DNA of 39,625 nt from Bacteroidales bacterium (lineage in GTDB: Bacteria; Bacteroidota; Bacteroidia; Bacteroidales; Muribaculaceae): the NCBI GenBank assembly GCA_029219425.1, contig JAQXTJ010000003.1, positions 1 through 39,625 of the forward strand, in the 5' to 3' direction. The notes below the pieces were generated by a model that did no database searches, was not told the DNA's origin, and worked only from the letters and a program-made list of their open reading frames with translations. Both the position numbers and the translations under genes were made by a program. Positions 18,743-29,148 of this stretch are shown here, in pieces; the first letter of the stretch is position 1, and every line of letters begins with the position of its first letter.

Positions 18743-18886
18743 TTGGTAATCAGGAATAAAGCTAAAATATTTGTCTTGAGCGAGAAAGAGGCGTTGGCCT
18801 TTCCGGGCTTAGAAATCATTAGGCTCTTGCTCGGGGGCGATTTGGCAAACGCGCCGAAGGAGCTGTTGGAGGAAAAAATGATGTAA
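18743..18886 (+). other. Possible small ORF (TTG start) or gene remnant, 47 codons
   Basis: Open frame: (M)VIRNKAKIFVLSEKEALAFPGLEIIRLLLGGDLANAPKELLEEKMM*; not in ORF track because it is short and has no upstream ATG. Confidence 0.3.
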
Positions 18887-19136
18887 ATTATTCACAAATT
18901 GGTGAGAATGGGGCAGTGATGGTGTGGTGGCGAAATTTTGTTAATTATTGCGAGATAATTGGTGAATTGCGCCGGGAATGTTGAATAATTTTGTTGGCGG
19001 TAAATTCATTGCATCTTTTTGGTGGACAAGAGGTTGTTGCAGAGCTTGAATTTGATGATAGGATAAGGTTTCGCGGATAATAAGATTGTCCATTTTATTA
19101 GGTGTTTTCTCCATTTTTTTGCGAAGCTCTGACTTC

Positions 19137-19144
19137 TAACTTTG
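19137..19144 (+). promoter_or_regulatory. Candidate -7 element (TAACTTTG) upstream of the PUL
   Basis: TAnnTTTG match; TTTG at 19118-19121 is 15 nt upstream (short spacing). Confidence 0.45.
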
Positions 19145-19214
19145 CTGCCGAAAATGAGTAGTGAACGTTGCCACCAAAATTACAACCATTAACTCTAACT
19201 AAATTCAAACGACA

Positions 19215-21557
19215 ATGAAACTACGACTACTTCGATGGCGACCATTAGTTGCAAGTGTGTATTTTTTGCTGATTGCCACATTGGCTACGGCTGGAAATGT
19301 GCTGTGGTATCAAACGCCGGCCGACGGCTGGATGAAGGCTGTGCCCACGGGCAACGGACGACTCGCAGCCATGATTTATGGCGGAATCAATCGTGAGCGC
19401 ATAGCTCTCAATGAAATCTCGATGTGGTCGGGACAACCAGACACCGTGAATTGCACCAACTGTAATCCCGAACGCCTTGCCGAGATGCGCAAGTGCTTCT
19501 TTGCCGACGACCCTGAAAAGGGCGAGGAGCTGGGATTCAGGTATCTTGGCGGAAGCAACCGCTCTTTTGGCACTCATCTTCCGCTTGGCGACATGGTGAT
19601 TGACTTTGCTTATCCCGAAGGACGCATAACCAACTATCGCCGCCAGCTCGATATGGACAACTCGGTAGCCACGGTTACTTTCACTTGCGGCAATGTGAAC
19701 TACCGCCGCGAGATGATTGCCGACTATCCCGACAATGTGTTTGCCATGCGCATAACTGCCGACAAGCCCGGTGCCGTGACGGCGAGCCTTGGCATGGAAT
19801 TGCTTCGCGAGGCTGTGATCAGCACTGCGGGCAATGCCCTCACGCTGGGCGGCAAGGTGAGTTTTCCCATGCACGGAGCAGGAGGTGTGAACTTCTGCGC
19901 CGAGGTGCAGATGATTGCCGACGGAGGCACGGTGAAGGCACAAGGGAAGACCCTCAAAGCCACTAATGCCAATGCTTTGACCATAATACTCGACATTCGC
20001 ACCGACTACAACAATAAGGATTACCGCAATACTTGCCACAACACCGTGGCGCGTGCGGCGGCAGCAGGATTTGACGCACTCAAGCAGCGCCACATTGCCG
20101 ACTACAAGCAACTTTTCGACCGCATGAGTATCACGCTTGGCGATGACACGAATGCCAATCTGCCCACCGACACTCGCTTGAAGCTTGCTCAGGAGGGCGC
20201 CTACGACCCGGCTTTTGATGCCTTGTTCTTCCAGTATGGCCGCTATATGCTCATCTCATCGTCGCGCGACCATGGAATCCCTTTGTGCGCCAATCTGCAA
20301 GGTGTGTGGAACGACAATCGCGCCTGCAACATGCCGTGGACCTGCGATTATCACCTCGACATGAACACTCAGCAGAATTATTGGTCGGCCAACCGTGCCA
20401 ATCTTGCCGAGTGTAACACACCGCTCTTTGGTTACCTTGGCTTGCTTGCCGAGCACGGAAAGTATCCTGCACGACAGATGTATGGCTGCCGTGGCTGGGT
20501 GGCACACTCGGTGTGTAGCGCATGGGGCTACAGCTATCCGGGATGGGGCGTGAACTGGGGAACGAGTGAGGTGGGAGGTGCCTGGCTTGCCACTCACCTG
20601 TGGATGCACTTTCTCTACACACGCGATGTGGAGTGGCTGCGCACCACCGGCTATCCCATCATCAAGGGAGCAGCCGAGTTCTTCATGGACTATATGGAAA
20701 TAGACCCGCGCAACGGCTATCTTGTGACCGGCCCGAGCATCTCGCCCGAGAATGGCTATGTGTCGAAGAAAGGCAACCACTTGTGCCTCTCGATGATGCC
20801 AACAATCGACCGCAGCATGGTTTACGACATATATCACGCCTTTATCGAGTCGGCAAAAATACTCAAGACCGACAAGAAGATGCGTGCTCGCATAGAGAAA
20901 GACATCAAGAAGCTTCCACCCCTCATGATAGGCAGCGACGGCCAGATACAGGAATGGCTCGACGATGTGCGTCGCAGCGACCCGTCGCACCGCCACTCAT
21001 CGCACCTGCACTCTCTGTTCCCTCTTAATCAAATTTCATATACCGCCAACCCCGACCTTATTGCAGCTGCACGCAAGAGCCTTGAGGCACAGACGGCAAG
21101 CAGTGGTTGGGAAGACACTGAGTGGAGCACTGCCAATATGCTTTGCTTCTTTGCCCGAATCAAGGACGCACAGGTGGCCTACGGCTGGTTGCAGAACCTG
21201 TTCCACAAGTTCACGCGCGAGAACCTAATGACGGTGTCGCCGGCAGGCGTGGCAATGGCCGAGAAAGACATTTTCAGCTTCGACGCCACCGAGGCAAGTG
21301 TGGCAGGTATGTGCGAGATGCTCATGCAGAGCTACGATGGCTTCATCGAGTTTCTTCCGGCGCTGCCCAAGCAGTGGAGCACGGGCGAAGTGAAAGGACT
21401 GTGTGCCGAGGGAGGCTTGGTGATTGACATGAAGTGGACCGAGGGCAAGATGCTCACTGCCTGCATCACAGCCACAGTGGATTGCACCTTCGCAGTGAAG
21501 GGCATTGAGAAGAAATTCACCTTGAAGAAGGGCGAAAGTACAAGAATTGATTTTTAA
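19215..21557 (+). CDS. Glycoside hydrolase family 95-like (alpha-L-fucosidase/alpha-L-galactosidase type)
   Basis: NVLWYQTPADGWMKAVPTGNGRLAAMIYGGINRERIALNEISMWSG, FGTHLPLGDM, QGVWNDNRACNMPWTCDYHLDMNTQQNYW, GWEDTEWSTANMLCFFARI: GH95 hallmarks. Confidence 0.9.
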   Translation: MKLRLLRWRPLVASVYFLLIATLATAGNVLWYQTPADGWMKAVPTGNGRLAAMIYGGINRERIALNEISMWSGQPDTVNCTNCNPERLAEMRKCFFADDPEKGEELGFRYLGGSNRSFGTHLPLGDMVIDFAYPEGRITNYRRQLDMDNSVATVTFTCGNVNYRREMIADYPDNVFAMRITADKPGAVTASLGMELLREAVISTAGNALTLGGKVSFPMHGAGGVNFCAEVQMIADGGTVKAQGKTLKATNANALTIILDIRTDYNNKDYRNTCHNTVARAAAAGFDALKQRHIADYKQLFDRMSITLGDDTNANLPTDTRLKLAQEGAYDPAFDALFFQYGRYMLISSSRDHGIPLCANLQGVWNDNRACNMPWTCDYHLDMNTQQNYWSANRANLAECNTPLFGYLGLLAEHGKYPARQMYGCRGWVAHSVCSAWGYSYPGWGVNWGTSEVGGAWLATHLWMHFLYTRDVEWLRTTGYPIIKGAAEFFMDYMEIDPRNGYLVTGPSISPENGYVSKKGNHLCLSMMPTIDRSMVYDIYHAFIESAKILKTDKKMRARIEKDIKKLPPLMIGSDGQIQEWLDDVRRSDPSHRHSSHLHSLFPLNQISYTANPDLIAAARKSLEAQTASSGWEDTEWSTANMLCFFARIKDAQVAYGWLQNLFHKFTRENLMTVSPAGVAMAEKDIFSFDATEASVAGMCEMLMQSYDGFIEFLPALPKQWSTGEVKGLCAEGGLVIDMKWTEGKMLTACITATVDCTFAVKGIEKKFTLKKGESTRIDF

Positions 21558-21581
21558 GAACATTATCAATAGAGAAAACAA

Positions 21582-24149
21582 ATGTTTAGAAAGGTTATAA
21601 TAGGATTACTGATGACAACGCTTGCTACATCGGCAATGCAGGCCGATGTGGCAAAGCGCCCGGTGCGCGACGGGTGGAAATTCCGCCAGGGACGCTCCGA
21701 AATATGGTATCCTGCAACAGTTCCCGGAACGGTGCACACCGACCTCATAGCCAATGAGATAATCGAGGACCCGTTTTTTCGCCTCAATGAGCGCGGCGTG
21801 CAGTGGGTCGACAAGGAAGACTGGATGTATGAAACCACGCTGGTGGCAACAGCCGCCGAGGTGGGCAGCAGCAACCAGGAGCTGGTGTTTCACGGACTCG
21901 ACACATACGCCGACGTGTATCTCAACGGCAAATCCATTCTCAATGCCAACAACATGCACCGCACCTGGCGCGTGAATGTGAAGGGACTGCTGAAGCAAGG
22001 CGAAAACAAGCTTGAGGTGTATTTCCACTCACCCATAAAGATTGACCTTCCCAAGTGCGACAAATACAGCTATGGCTTCAACACGGGCCCCGACCAGTCG
22101 CAGAACGGAGGAATCTTCGACAAGCTGGTGAGCATTTTTGCCCGCAAGGCAGGCTATCACTATGGCTGGGACTGGGGCCCACGATTGGTGACATCGGGAA
22201 TATGGCGCGATATAGTGCTTGAGACGTGGAGCGACAGCCGCATCGACGATGTGCAGCTCATTCAGAACAAGGTGAGTGAGGCCTCGGCCACACTAAGCAG
22301 CATTGTGGAGATGCGATGTGATGCGGCCGTGAGCAATGCCACGCTCACTGTCACTGCCAACGGCCGAGAGGTGGCGAAGAAGCAGGTGAGCCTCACCAAA
22401 GGCGACAACCGCGTGCAGATGGACTATACTATTCACAACCCACGCTTGTGGTGGCCCAACGGACTTGGAGAGGCCTATCTCTACGACTTTGAAACCACAC
22501 TGAGTATTGGAGGCAAGGTGGCCGACAGCCGCAAGCAGGAAATAGGACTTCGCTCGATAGTGCTTCACAACGACAAGGACCAATATGGCCACAACCTCTA
22601 TTTCGAGGTCAATGGCAAGCCGGTGTTCATGAAGGGCGCCGATATGGTTCCGCTCGATAACTTCCTGCCGCGCATCACCCGCGAGCGATATGAGAAGCAC
22701 GTGCTCGATGCCAAGGCCGTGAACATGAACATGATTCGCGTGTGGGGCGGCGGAGTGTACGAAGACGACTATTTCTATGAGCTTTGCGACCGCAACGGCA
22801 TACTCGTGTGGCAAGACTTCATGTTTGCGTGCTCCATCTATCCGGCTGATGATGAGTTTATTGCAAATATCCGTCAGGAGGCAATCGACAATGTGAAGCG
22901 CTTGCGCAACCACGCGTGCATAGCCCTGTGGTGCGGCAACAACGAGTGTCAGGATGTGATGTACGGCTGGGGCAACCGCAAGAAATACTATGAGGAGCGC
23001 GGAGTGCTCCCGCTGCTTGAGTCGCAATTCAAGAATATGTATTTCAAGTGTCTTCCCGAGGTGGTCGCCGAGTATGGCAGTGGCGTGGCCTACCGCCCGT
23101 CGTCGCCCTTTGCCTTCGAGGACACACCGAGCGATGGCGTGAACGGCGATGCCCACTACTGGGGCGTGTGGCACGGGCGCGACTCGATAGGGCACTACAA
23201 TGTGGAGCGGGCACGCTTTTTCTCGGAATATGGCTTCCAGTCGTTCCCCGAATTTGAGTCGGTGAAGCTCTATGCGCCGCAGAAGCGCGACTGGAACATC
23301 AACAGCGAGGTGATGATGGCACATCAGCGTGCCGGCTCCTACGCCAACAATCTCATCCGCGACTATATGAATGCCGAATATCGCACACCCGACAACTTCG
23401 AGCATTTCCTCTATGTGGGAATGTTGCTCCAGGGCGACGCTATAAAGACGGCAATGGAGGCACACCGCCGCGACATGCCCTACTGCATGGGCACGCTCTA
23501 CTGGCAGCACAACGACTGCTGGCCGGTGGCTTCGTGGGCAGCGCGCGACTACTACGGACGCTGGAAGGCGCAGCAATACTTCGCACGTCAGGCCTACCGC
23601 GACATCTTAGTGTCGCCCACGGTGAAGGACGATGTGGTGAAGGTGAGCCTCGTGAGCGACCGGCGCGCCGATGCAAAGGGTAAGTTTACCATCACGGCAC
23701 TCACGCTCGATGGCAAGAAACTTGCACAAGTCAGCCGCAACGTCACAGCCAAGGCATTCACATCGCAGGTGATTTTCAGCAGTGCGCTGCGCAATATGCT
23801 CAAGGGCTGCAAGCGCGAGGATATGGTGATTGCCGTGCGCTTCGAGACAGCCGGCGCCGAGCCTTACACCAACGTGGGCTACGCCTGCCGGCAGAAGCGG
23901 ATGAACTACACCCACCCCAATTACAGCGTGGATATAGAACCGGCCGAAGGGGGCTACGAGGTGACAGTGGGCAGCGACGTGTTTGCGCGAGGCGTTTTCC
24001 TCTCAATTGAAGGAATTGACAACTTTTTTAGTGACAATTATTTTGACATTTTGCCGGGAGAAAAGCGCACCATACACGTGAGAACGACTATTGACCGTGA
24101 CGAAATGCGCCGGCAGCTCAAAATTTTGTCACTGGGCGACACATTCTGA
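21582..24149 (+). CDS. GH2 beta-mannosidase-like protein
   Basis: WYPATVPGTVHTDLIANEIIEDPFFRLNE, YHYGWDWGPRLVTSGIW, MNMIRVWGGGVYEDDYFYELCDRNGILVWQDFMFACSIYP, WCGNNECQ, ARFFSEYGFQSFP. Confidence 0.92.
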   Translation: MFRKVIIGLLMTTLATSAMQADVAKRPVRDGWKFRQGRSEIWYPATVPGTVHTDLIANEIIEDPFFRLNERGVQWVDKEDWMYETTLVATAAEVGSSNQELVFHGLDTYADVYLNGKSILNANNMHRTWRVNVKGLLKQGENKLEVYFHSPIKIDLPKCDKYSYGFNTGPDQSQNGGIFDKLVSIFARKAGYHYGWDWGPRLVTSGIWRDIVLETWSDSRIDDVQLIQNKVSEASATLSSIVEMRCDAAVSNATLTVTANGREVAKKQVSLTKGDNRVQMDYTIHNPRLWWPNGLGEAYLYDFETTLSIGGKVADSRKQEIGLRSIVLHNDKDQYGHNLYFEVNGKPVFMKGADMVPLDNFLPRITRERYEKHVLDAKAVNMNMIRVWGGGVYEDDYFYELCDRNGILVWQDFMFACSIYPADDEFIANIRQEAIDNVKRLRNHACIALWCGNNECQDVMYGWGNRKKYYEERGVLPLLESQFKNMYFKCLPEVVAEYGSGVAYRPSSPFAFEDTPSDGVNGDAHYWGVWHGRDSIGHYNVERARFFSEYGFQSFPEFESVKLYAPQKRDWNINSEVMMAHQRAGSYANNLIRDYMNAEYRTPDNFEHFLYVGMLLQGDAIKTAMEAHRRDMPYCMGTLYWQHNDCWPVASWAARDYYGRWKAQQYFARQAYRDILVSPTVKDDVVKVSLVSDRRADAKGKFTITALTLDGKKLAQVSRNVTAKAFTSQVIFSSALRNMLKGCKREDMVIAVRFETAGAEPYTNVGYACRQKRMNYTHPNYSVDIEPAEGGYEVTVGSDVFARGVFLSIEGIDNFFSDNYFDILPGEKRTIHVRTTIDRDEMRRQLKILSLGDTF

Positions 24150-24223
24150 GCATTTAAGGTGAATTGGAACAATTTTGACAAAATTTTGCCGAATTTGCTT
24201 CATTTTTTCCCCTAAATAAAGCA

Positions 24224-24231
24224 TAAATTTG
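24224..24231 (+). promoter_or_regulatory. Candidate -7 element (TAAATTTG) upstream of susC
   Basis: TAnnTTTG match about 98 nt before the susC ATG. Confidence 0.4.
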
Positions 24232-24328
24232 CAATAGAATGTTTGGGAAAAACCGCCTTTATTAACTGAATTTCAAAACAATTTATTTTTTTAACAATAA
24301 ACCTAATAATAATCAATTCTAAAGTAAC

Positions 24329-27300
24329 ATGAAAAGAAGACTTTCAAGTATGTTGGTCCTTATGTTATTTTGCGTGCAGGCAATCTTTGCACAGGCAAAT
24401 ATCACGGGACAAGTTTTAGATGAAAAAACCGGTCCACTCATTGGAGCTACTGTTCTGGTGAAAGGAACTACGGTGGGAGTATCGACTGATGTCAACGGTA
24501 ATTTTACTATCAAGGCGAAAGCCGGACAGACACTCCAAGTTTCATACGTGGGCTACAACTCTCAGGAAGTGGTAGTGCCAAAGAGCGGAAAAGTGGTAAT
24601 CAAACTTAAAGAAGCCAGCACCAGTCTCGACGAGGTGGTTGTTGTGGGTGTGGCAATGAAGAAGAGCGACCTTACAGGCGCTGTCTCCTACGTCGATGCC
24701 GAAGTGCTCGCCGAGAAGCCGGTAACTAACATCAACGACGCTCTCTCGGGCCGCGTGGCCGGTGTGAGCATCGTGAAGAGCACCTCGCCCTCGGAAGACT
24801 CATCAATCAAGATTCGTGGTACGAACACCATCAACTCAGGCTCGTCGCCAATCTACGTAGTCGATGGTCTTGTAATGGGCAACGACTTTGGTTTCTACAA
24901 CTCAATCAACGTGAACGACGTTGAGTCGGTTCAGGTGCTCAAAGACGCATCTGCAACAGCGCTCTACGGTTCGCGTGGTGCCAATGGTGTAATCGTAATC
25001 ACCACCAAGAAGGGAAAGAAGGGCAAAGCTGAGTTCTCTTACGATGGTTGGGTAGGATTCTCAAAGATAGGACACCGCCCCGAGACAATGAACGCCCAGC
25101 AACTCTTCGATATGCGTACTGAGGCTTACGCCAACGGTTACATGTACAACAACCCCGATGCAAACCGTCAGGAGTATATCGATAACACCCTCATGAAGAC
25201 CAACATCGCCTTCCACGAGCAGGAATTTGCCGGCTACAAGAGTGGCAAGAGCTTCGACTGGCTCAAGGAGGTGACACAGACAGGCGTGCAGCACAACCAC
25301 AACTTCAGCTTCTCGAAGGCTACCGATGGCTCACAGGTTTACATCAGCCTTGGTATCAACAACCTCAAGGGTATCGTTCGCGGCACTGAGCAGCAGCGTT
25401 ACACCGGCCGTATCAATGCTTCGACCGACATCACTCCGTGGTTGCAGGTAGGTACAAACACTTCTTACACCTACACTCACGACGACATGACCAGTGGCTC
25501 GGTATATTCGCAGGCCCTTTACAATGGAAACCCGCTTGTGGATTTTGCTCCCTATAAGGACGATGCAACCCGCCACGACGATGACTACCTCACACTCTTC
25601 TGGCGTGTGAAATCGGAGGAGAACAACAACAACTTCAACCCGTTCAACTCCTACGAAGTCAAGACCGACCGCTCGCGCTACCACCTCACATCGTCGAGCT
25701 ACTTGAACATAAACCCGATGAAGGGCTTGAACTTCCGTTCTACATTTGCAATCAACCACGGAGAGCAGAGCTGGAACCAGTTTATCCCGACAGGCATCCA
25801 GGAGTCGTATCGCCACTATTCAGGCGAGGCATTCGCTACACAGCAGCACTTCGGTGAGACACAGTGGCAGTGGGATAACACCATCAGCTACGATAACATC
25901 TTCAACGATGTTCACCGCGTGAACGCTTTCGTTGGTACTTCTGCATCGCGCAAGACTTCAAACTACCTCAAGGGTGAGGGCCGCAAGTTTGCTTCCGACG
26001 ACCTCGGTTATGATGGCCTTTTCGGAGCAGCTGACGCTGAAAACCGCCACATCTACAACGGACGCTCGGCTGAGTCGCTCATGTCGTATGTAGCACGTGC
26101 CAACTACACCTACGCATCGCGTTACTACTTGACCGTAACCGGTCGCTGGGACGGCTCGTCGAAGTTTGCTGCCGGACACCGTTGGGGCTTCTTCCCATCA
26201 TTCTCTTTGGCATGGGATATCACTAATGAGCAGTTCTTCCCGAAATCACAGTATATCAACCAATTGAAGCTCCGTGGAGGCTATGGAGTAGTAGGTAACC
26301 AGGCCATCGGCGACTTCATGTATGCTACACTCTACACACCGAGCGTGAGCAACGGTGAGGCATCGTACGGAACAGATGGTCGTCGCGGAACTCCCGATAT
26401 CTCTTGGGAGAAACAGAAGCAGACCAACATCGGAATCGACATGAGCTTCTTCCAGCGTCGCTTGAGCGCATCTCTCGATGTATTCTTCATCAACAACTCA
26501 AACCTTCTCATGAGCCACAACTTGCCTACAACTTCGGGTTACACCTACACAGTTGAGAACATCGGTGAGCTTAGCAACAAGGGATTTGAGCTTACACTCT
26601 CGGCAGTGCCCGTTCAGACAAAGGATTTCACTTGGAACATCAGCGCCAACCTCGGCCTCGACCGCAATGAGGTGAAGAAACTCTACGGCAATGTGGAGCG
26701 CATTCTTAGCGGTGGCCGCACAGGCAATATCTTCATCGGTGAATCGCTCAACAACCTTTACTGCCTCCAGGCAGGCGGCATCGCCAATGAGAACAACCGC
26801 ACTGAGTGGGAAAGCCTCGACTTCAATGGCCGCACTATCGGTCTTGGCGACCTCTTTGCCCGCGATATTTCAGGACCGGACGATAAGCCCGATGGCGTAG
26901 TTGACCAGTACGACCGCGCTATCTACAGCGATATGGATCCGAAGTTCTATGGTGGTTTCTCAACCGACTTCTCTTGGAAGGGCTTGACTCTTAACGCCAT
27001 CTTCAACTACTCTGTAGGCGGACACGCACTCAGCGGATACTATGAGAGCCTTATCAGCTCATTCGGCCAGAGCAACGCATCGACCGACCTTCTCGACCGC
27101 TGGACTCCCGAGAACACTGCTGCCTACTTCCCACGCCGCATGGCAAATGTGAGCGGATACAGCGCATACGGAGCAGGCGAAACCGACCGCTATGTGCAGA
27201 GCACATCGTTCCTGCGTCTGTCTAACCTCACACTTTCTTACAACTTGCCTAAGAGCCTCACCCAGAAGTGGCACATGAACAACCTGCGTGTATATTTCAC

Positions 27301-27421
27301 TGCAAGCAACGTGTTCACTCTCACCGGCTACAAGGGATTTGATCCCGAGTATGGCGACGGAAGCGGATACTACCCGACAGAGCGCTCTTACACTATTGGA
27401 CTTTCGTTAAGCATTTTCTAA
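24329..27421 (+). CDS. susC: SusC/RagA family TonB-linked outer-membrane protein
   Basis: Signal peptide; carboxypeptidase-D-like plug extension (ITGQVLDEKTGPLIGATVLVKGTTVGVSTDVNGNF); plug IRGTNTINSGSSPIYVVDGL, ALYGSRGANGVIVITTKKG; SusC barrel C-terminus. Confidence 0.97.
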   Translation: MKRRLSSMLVLMLFCVQAIFAQANITGQVLDEKTGPLIGATVLVKGTTVGVSTDVNGNFTIKAKAGQTLQVSYVGYNSQEVVVPKSGKVVIKLKEASTSLDEVVVVGVAMKKSDLTGAVSYVDAEVLAEKPVTNINDALSGRVAGVSIVKSTSPSEDSSIKIRGTNTINSGSSPIYVVDGLVMGNDFGFYNSINVNDVESVQVLKDASATALYGSRGANGVIVITTKKGKKGKAEFSYDGWVGFSKIGHRPETMNAQQLFDMRTEAYANGYMYNNPDANRQEYIDNTLMKTNIAFHEQEFAGYKSGKSFDWLKEVTQTGVQHNHNFSFSKATDGSQVYISLGINNLKGIVRGTEQQRYTGRINASTDITPWLQVGTNTSYTYTHDDMTSGSVYSQALYNGNPLVDFAPYKDDATRHDDDYLTLFWRVKSEENNNNFNPFNSYEVKTDRSRYHLTSSSYLNINPMKGLNFRSTFAINHGEQSWNQFIPTGIQESYRHYSGEAFATQQHFGETQWQWDNTISYDNIFNDVHRVNAFVGTSASRKTSNYLKGEGRKFASDDLGYDGLFGAADAENRHIYNGRSAESLMSYVARANYTYASRYYLTVTGRWDGSSKFAAGHRWGFFPSFSLAWDITNEQFFPKSQYINQLKLRGGYGVVGNQAIGDFMYATLYTPSVSNGEASYGTDGRRGTPDISWEKQKQTNIGIDMSFFQRRLSASLDVFFINNSNLLMSHNLPTTSGYTYTVENIGELSNKGFELTLSAVPVQTKDFTWNISANLGLDRNEVKKLYGNVERILSGGRTGNIFIGESLNNLYCLQAGGIANENNRTEWESLDFNGRTIGLGDLFARDISGPDDKPDGVVDQYDRAIYSDMDPKFYGGFSTDFSWKGLTLNAIFNYSVGGHALSGYYESLISSFGQSNASTDLLDRWTPENTAAYFPRRMANVSGYSAYGAGETDRYVQSTSFLRLSNLTLSYNLPKSLTQKWHMNNLRVYFTASNVFTLTGYKGFDPEYGDGSGYYPTERSYTIGLSLSIF

Positions 27422-27448
27422 ACAACAACTTAAAAAACACAAATAACG

Positions 27449-29026
27449 ATGAAACTGAAAAATAAGATATTTACACTGGGAATTCTTGCCCTGTCATCGC
27501 TTGCATTCACATCGTGCAGCGATTTCCTCGACGAAGATCCCAAGACGGCAATCACCGAGGACAAGATGTACTCCTCGCCTGAATATGCTGAATCTGTTCT
27601 TCAAAGCTGCTATAAGGGCTGGCGCGGAATGTTTAAGGACCGCTACATCTGGGAGTGTATGGTGGGAACCGACGAGATTCAGTCGGGTGCTTACCAGGCA
27701 CTAAAGGAAGACGGAATGCGCCGCGGCTCGCTCGACCGCTACGATGCTCTTCTCACTTCGGAACTTTACTATATCTCCGACCAGTGGGGTAACCGCTGGA
27801 CAAAGGTGGGTGAGGCTGCCAAGATTATCCGTGCATTGAAGCCTCTCGTTGAGGAAGATGCTCAGGCTGCTAAGGTTTATGGTGAAGCAAGCTTTATTCG
27901 TGCCGGACTTACTATGGAGCTTACATTTATCTTCGGACGTATTCCTATCCTCGACCTCGACCGTATCACCGAACTCGGTTATGGCCGTCAGCCCGAGAAG
28001 GACATTTGGGCGTTTATCATCAACGACTTTGAGAATGCAGTGAAATACTGCCCCGAGAAGAACGACCCGGCCCGTGCTACAACCTACGCTGCATCGATGC
28101 TTCTTGGCTACGCCTATATGTCGGCACCCGAGGCAACCGGACTCCGCGACTTCTCAAAGGCTAAGGCAGCTCTTGAGAAGGTGGTGAAAGGCCCGTTCCA
28201 GCTTGTTTCTTACTACGACCTGTGGGACTACAGCACGCCCAACACAGCCGAGTCGATCTTTGAGTGGCAATTCAGCAACGCATGGCCTGACAACAACGCT
28301 ATCCAGTTCCAGATTGGCTCACGTGCAGTGCAGGCAATGGGCGGTGACGGCTGTTTCATGAGTGGTTACGACCACGCAGTACCTTCGGCTTGGGCATATA
28401 GCGACAAGGCTGATGGTGGTATCTGGGAAGACGGTGACGTGCGCAAGGAAGAGTCGATCCGCTACGATTTCACTTGGTTTGGAAAAGTGCCCGACCTTAA
28501 CAGCGTAGCATGGGAAGACCTTGGCGAAGACCACGATGAGCTTCTCCCGCACATCAAGAAGTATGAGGACTTCCGCACCGACATTCACTCGGGCATGGGA
28601 CTCAACAACGAGTGGTATTCGGGCAAGAACATTCCGTTCCTCCGCCTTGGCAATGCAATCCTCCTCTATGCAGAGTGCCTGAACGAGCTTGGCCAGACAA
28701 GCGATGCAATGGAGCAGGTGAACAAGATTCGTGAGCGTGCATGGGACTTCGACCTTCCGGCTGACAAGCGTTGGACAGGCATGTCGAAAGAGCAGTTCCG
28801 CACTGAGCTTATGACAGAGCGCGTGCGTGAGCTGTTCGGAGAGCGTTGGCGTCGTTTCGACCTTGTGCGCACCGGCAAGTTCCTTGAGTATGTAAAGGAG
28901 CGCAACAAGTGGGCAAAGCGTTCGGGAACAATCCAGGAGTGGAACAAGGTTTGGCCAATTCCGCAGGCTGAAATCGACCAGAACGACGACATTTCACCCG
29001 AGGATCAGAATGAGGGTTACAGATAA
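27449..29026 (+). CDS. susD: SusD/RagB family nutrient-binding outer-membrane lipoprotein
   Basis: Lipobox AFTSC; SDFLDEDPKTAITEDKMYSSPEYAE; AEAYFIR-like GEASFIRAGL; C-terminal ELFGERWRRFDLVRTGKF, WPIPQAEIDQN. Confidence 0.97.
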   Translation: MKLKNKIFTLGILALSSLAFTSCSDFLDEDPKTAITEDKMYSSPEYAESVLQSCYKGWRGMFKDRYIWECMVGTDEIQSGAYQALKEDGMRRGSLDRYDALLTSELYYISDQWGNRWTKVGEAAKIIRALKPLVEEDAQAAKVYGEASFIRAGLTMELTFIFGRIPILDLDRITELGYGRQPEKDIWAFIINDFENAVKYCPEKNDPARATTYAASMLLGYAYMSAPEATGLRDFSKAKAALEKVVKGPFQLVSYYDLWDYSTPNTAESIFEWQFSNAWPDNNAIQFQIGSRAVQAMGGDGCFMSGYDHAVPSAWAYSDKADGGIWEDGDVRKEESIRYDFTWFGKVPDLNSVAWEDLGEDHDELLPHIKKYEDFRTDIHSGMGLNNEWYSGKNIPFLRLGNAILLYAECLNELGQTSDAMEQVNKIRERAWDFDLPADKRWTGMSKEQFRTELMTERVRELFGERWRRFDLVRTGKFLEYVKERNKWAKRSGTIQEWNKVWPIPQAEIDQNDDISPEDQNEGYR

Positions 29027-29054
29027 TAGAAGCTAATAAACTCCATTAACACTT

Positions 29055-29106
29055 GATGGTGGAGAGCGACCTCTCCACAGTGATGCCACTCTCCACCATC
29101 TTTTCC
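29055..29106 (+). terminator. Hairpin with T-tract after susD (terminator/attenuator candidate)
   Basis: GATGGTGGAGAG (29055-29066) pairs perfectly with CTCTCCACCATC (29089-29100), followed by TTTTCC. Confidence 0.7.
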
Positions 29107-29148
29107 AAATATTAATCAACAATAAGAATAAACAACTTTGAATTTATT

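Noticed and set aside
22293-23576. 427-aa minus-strand ORF inside the GH2 gene
   Set aside because: Antisense shadow ORF; the plus strand has conserved GH2 motifs throughout.
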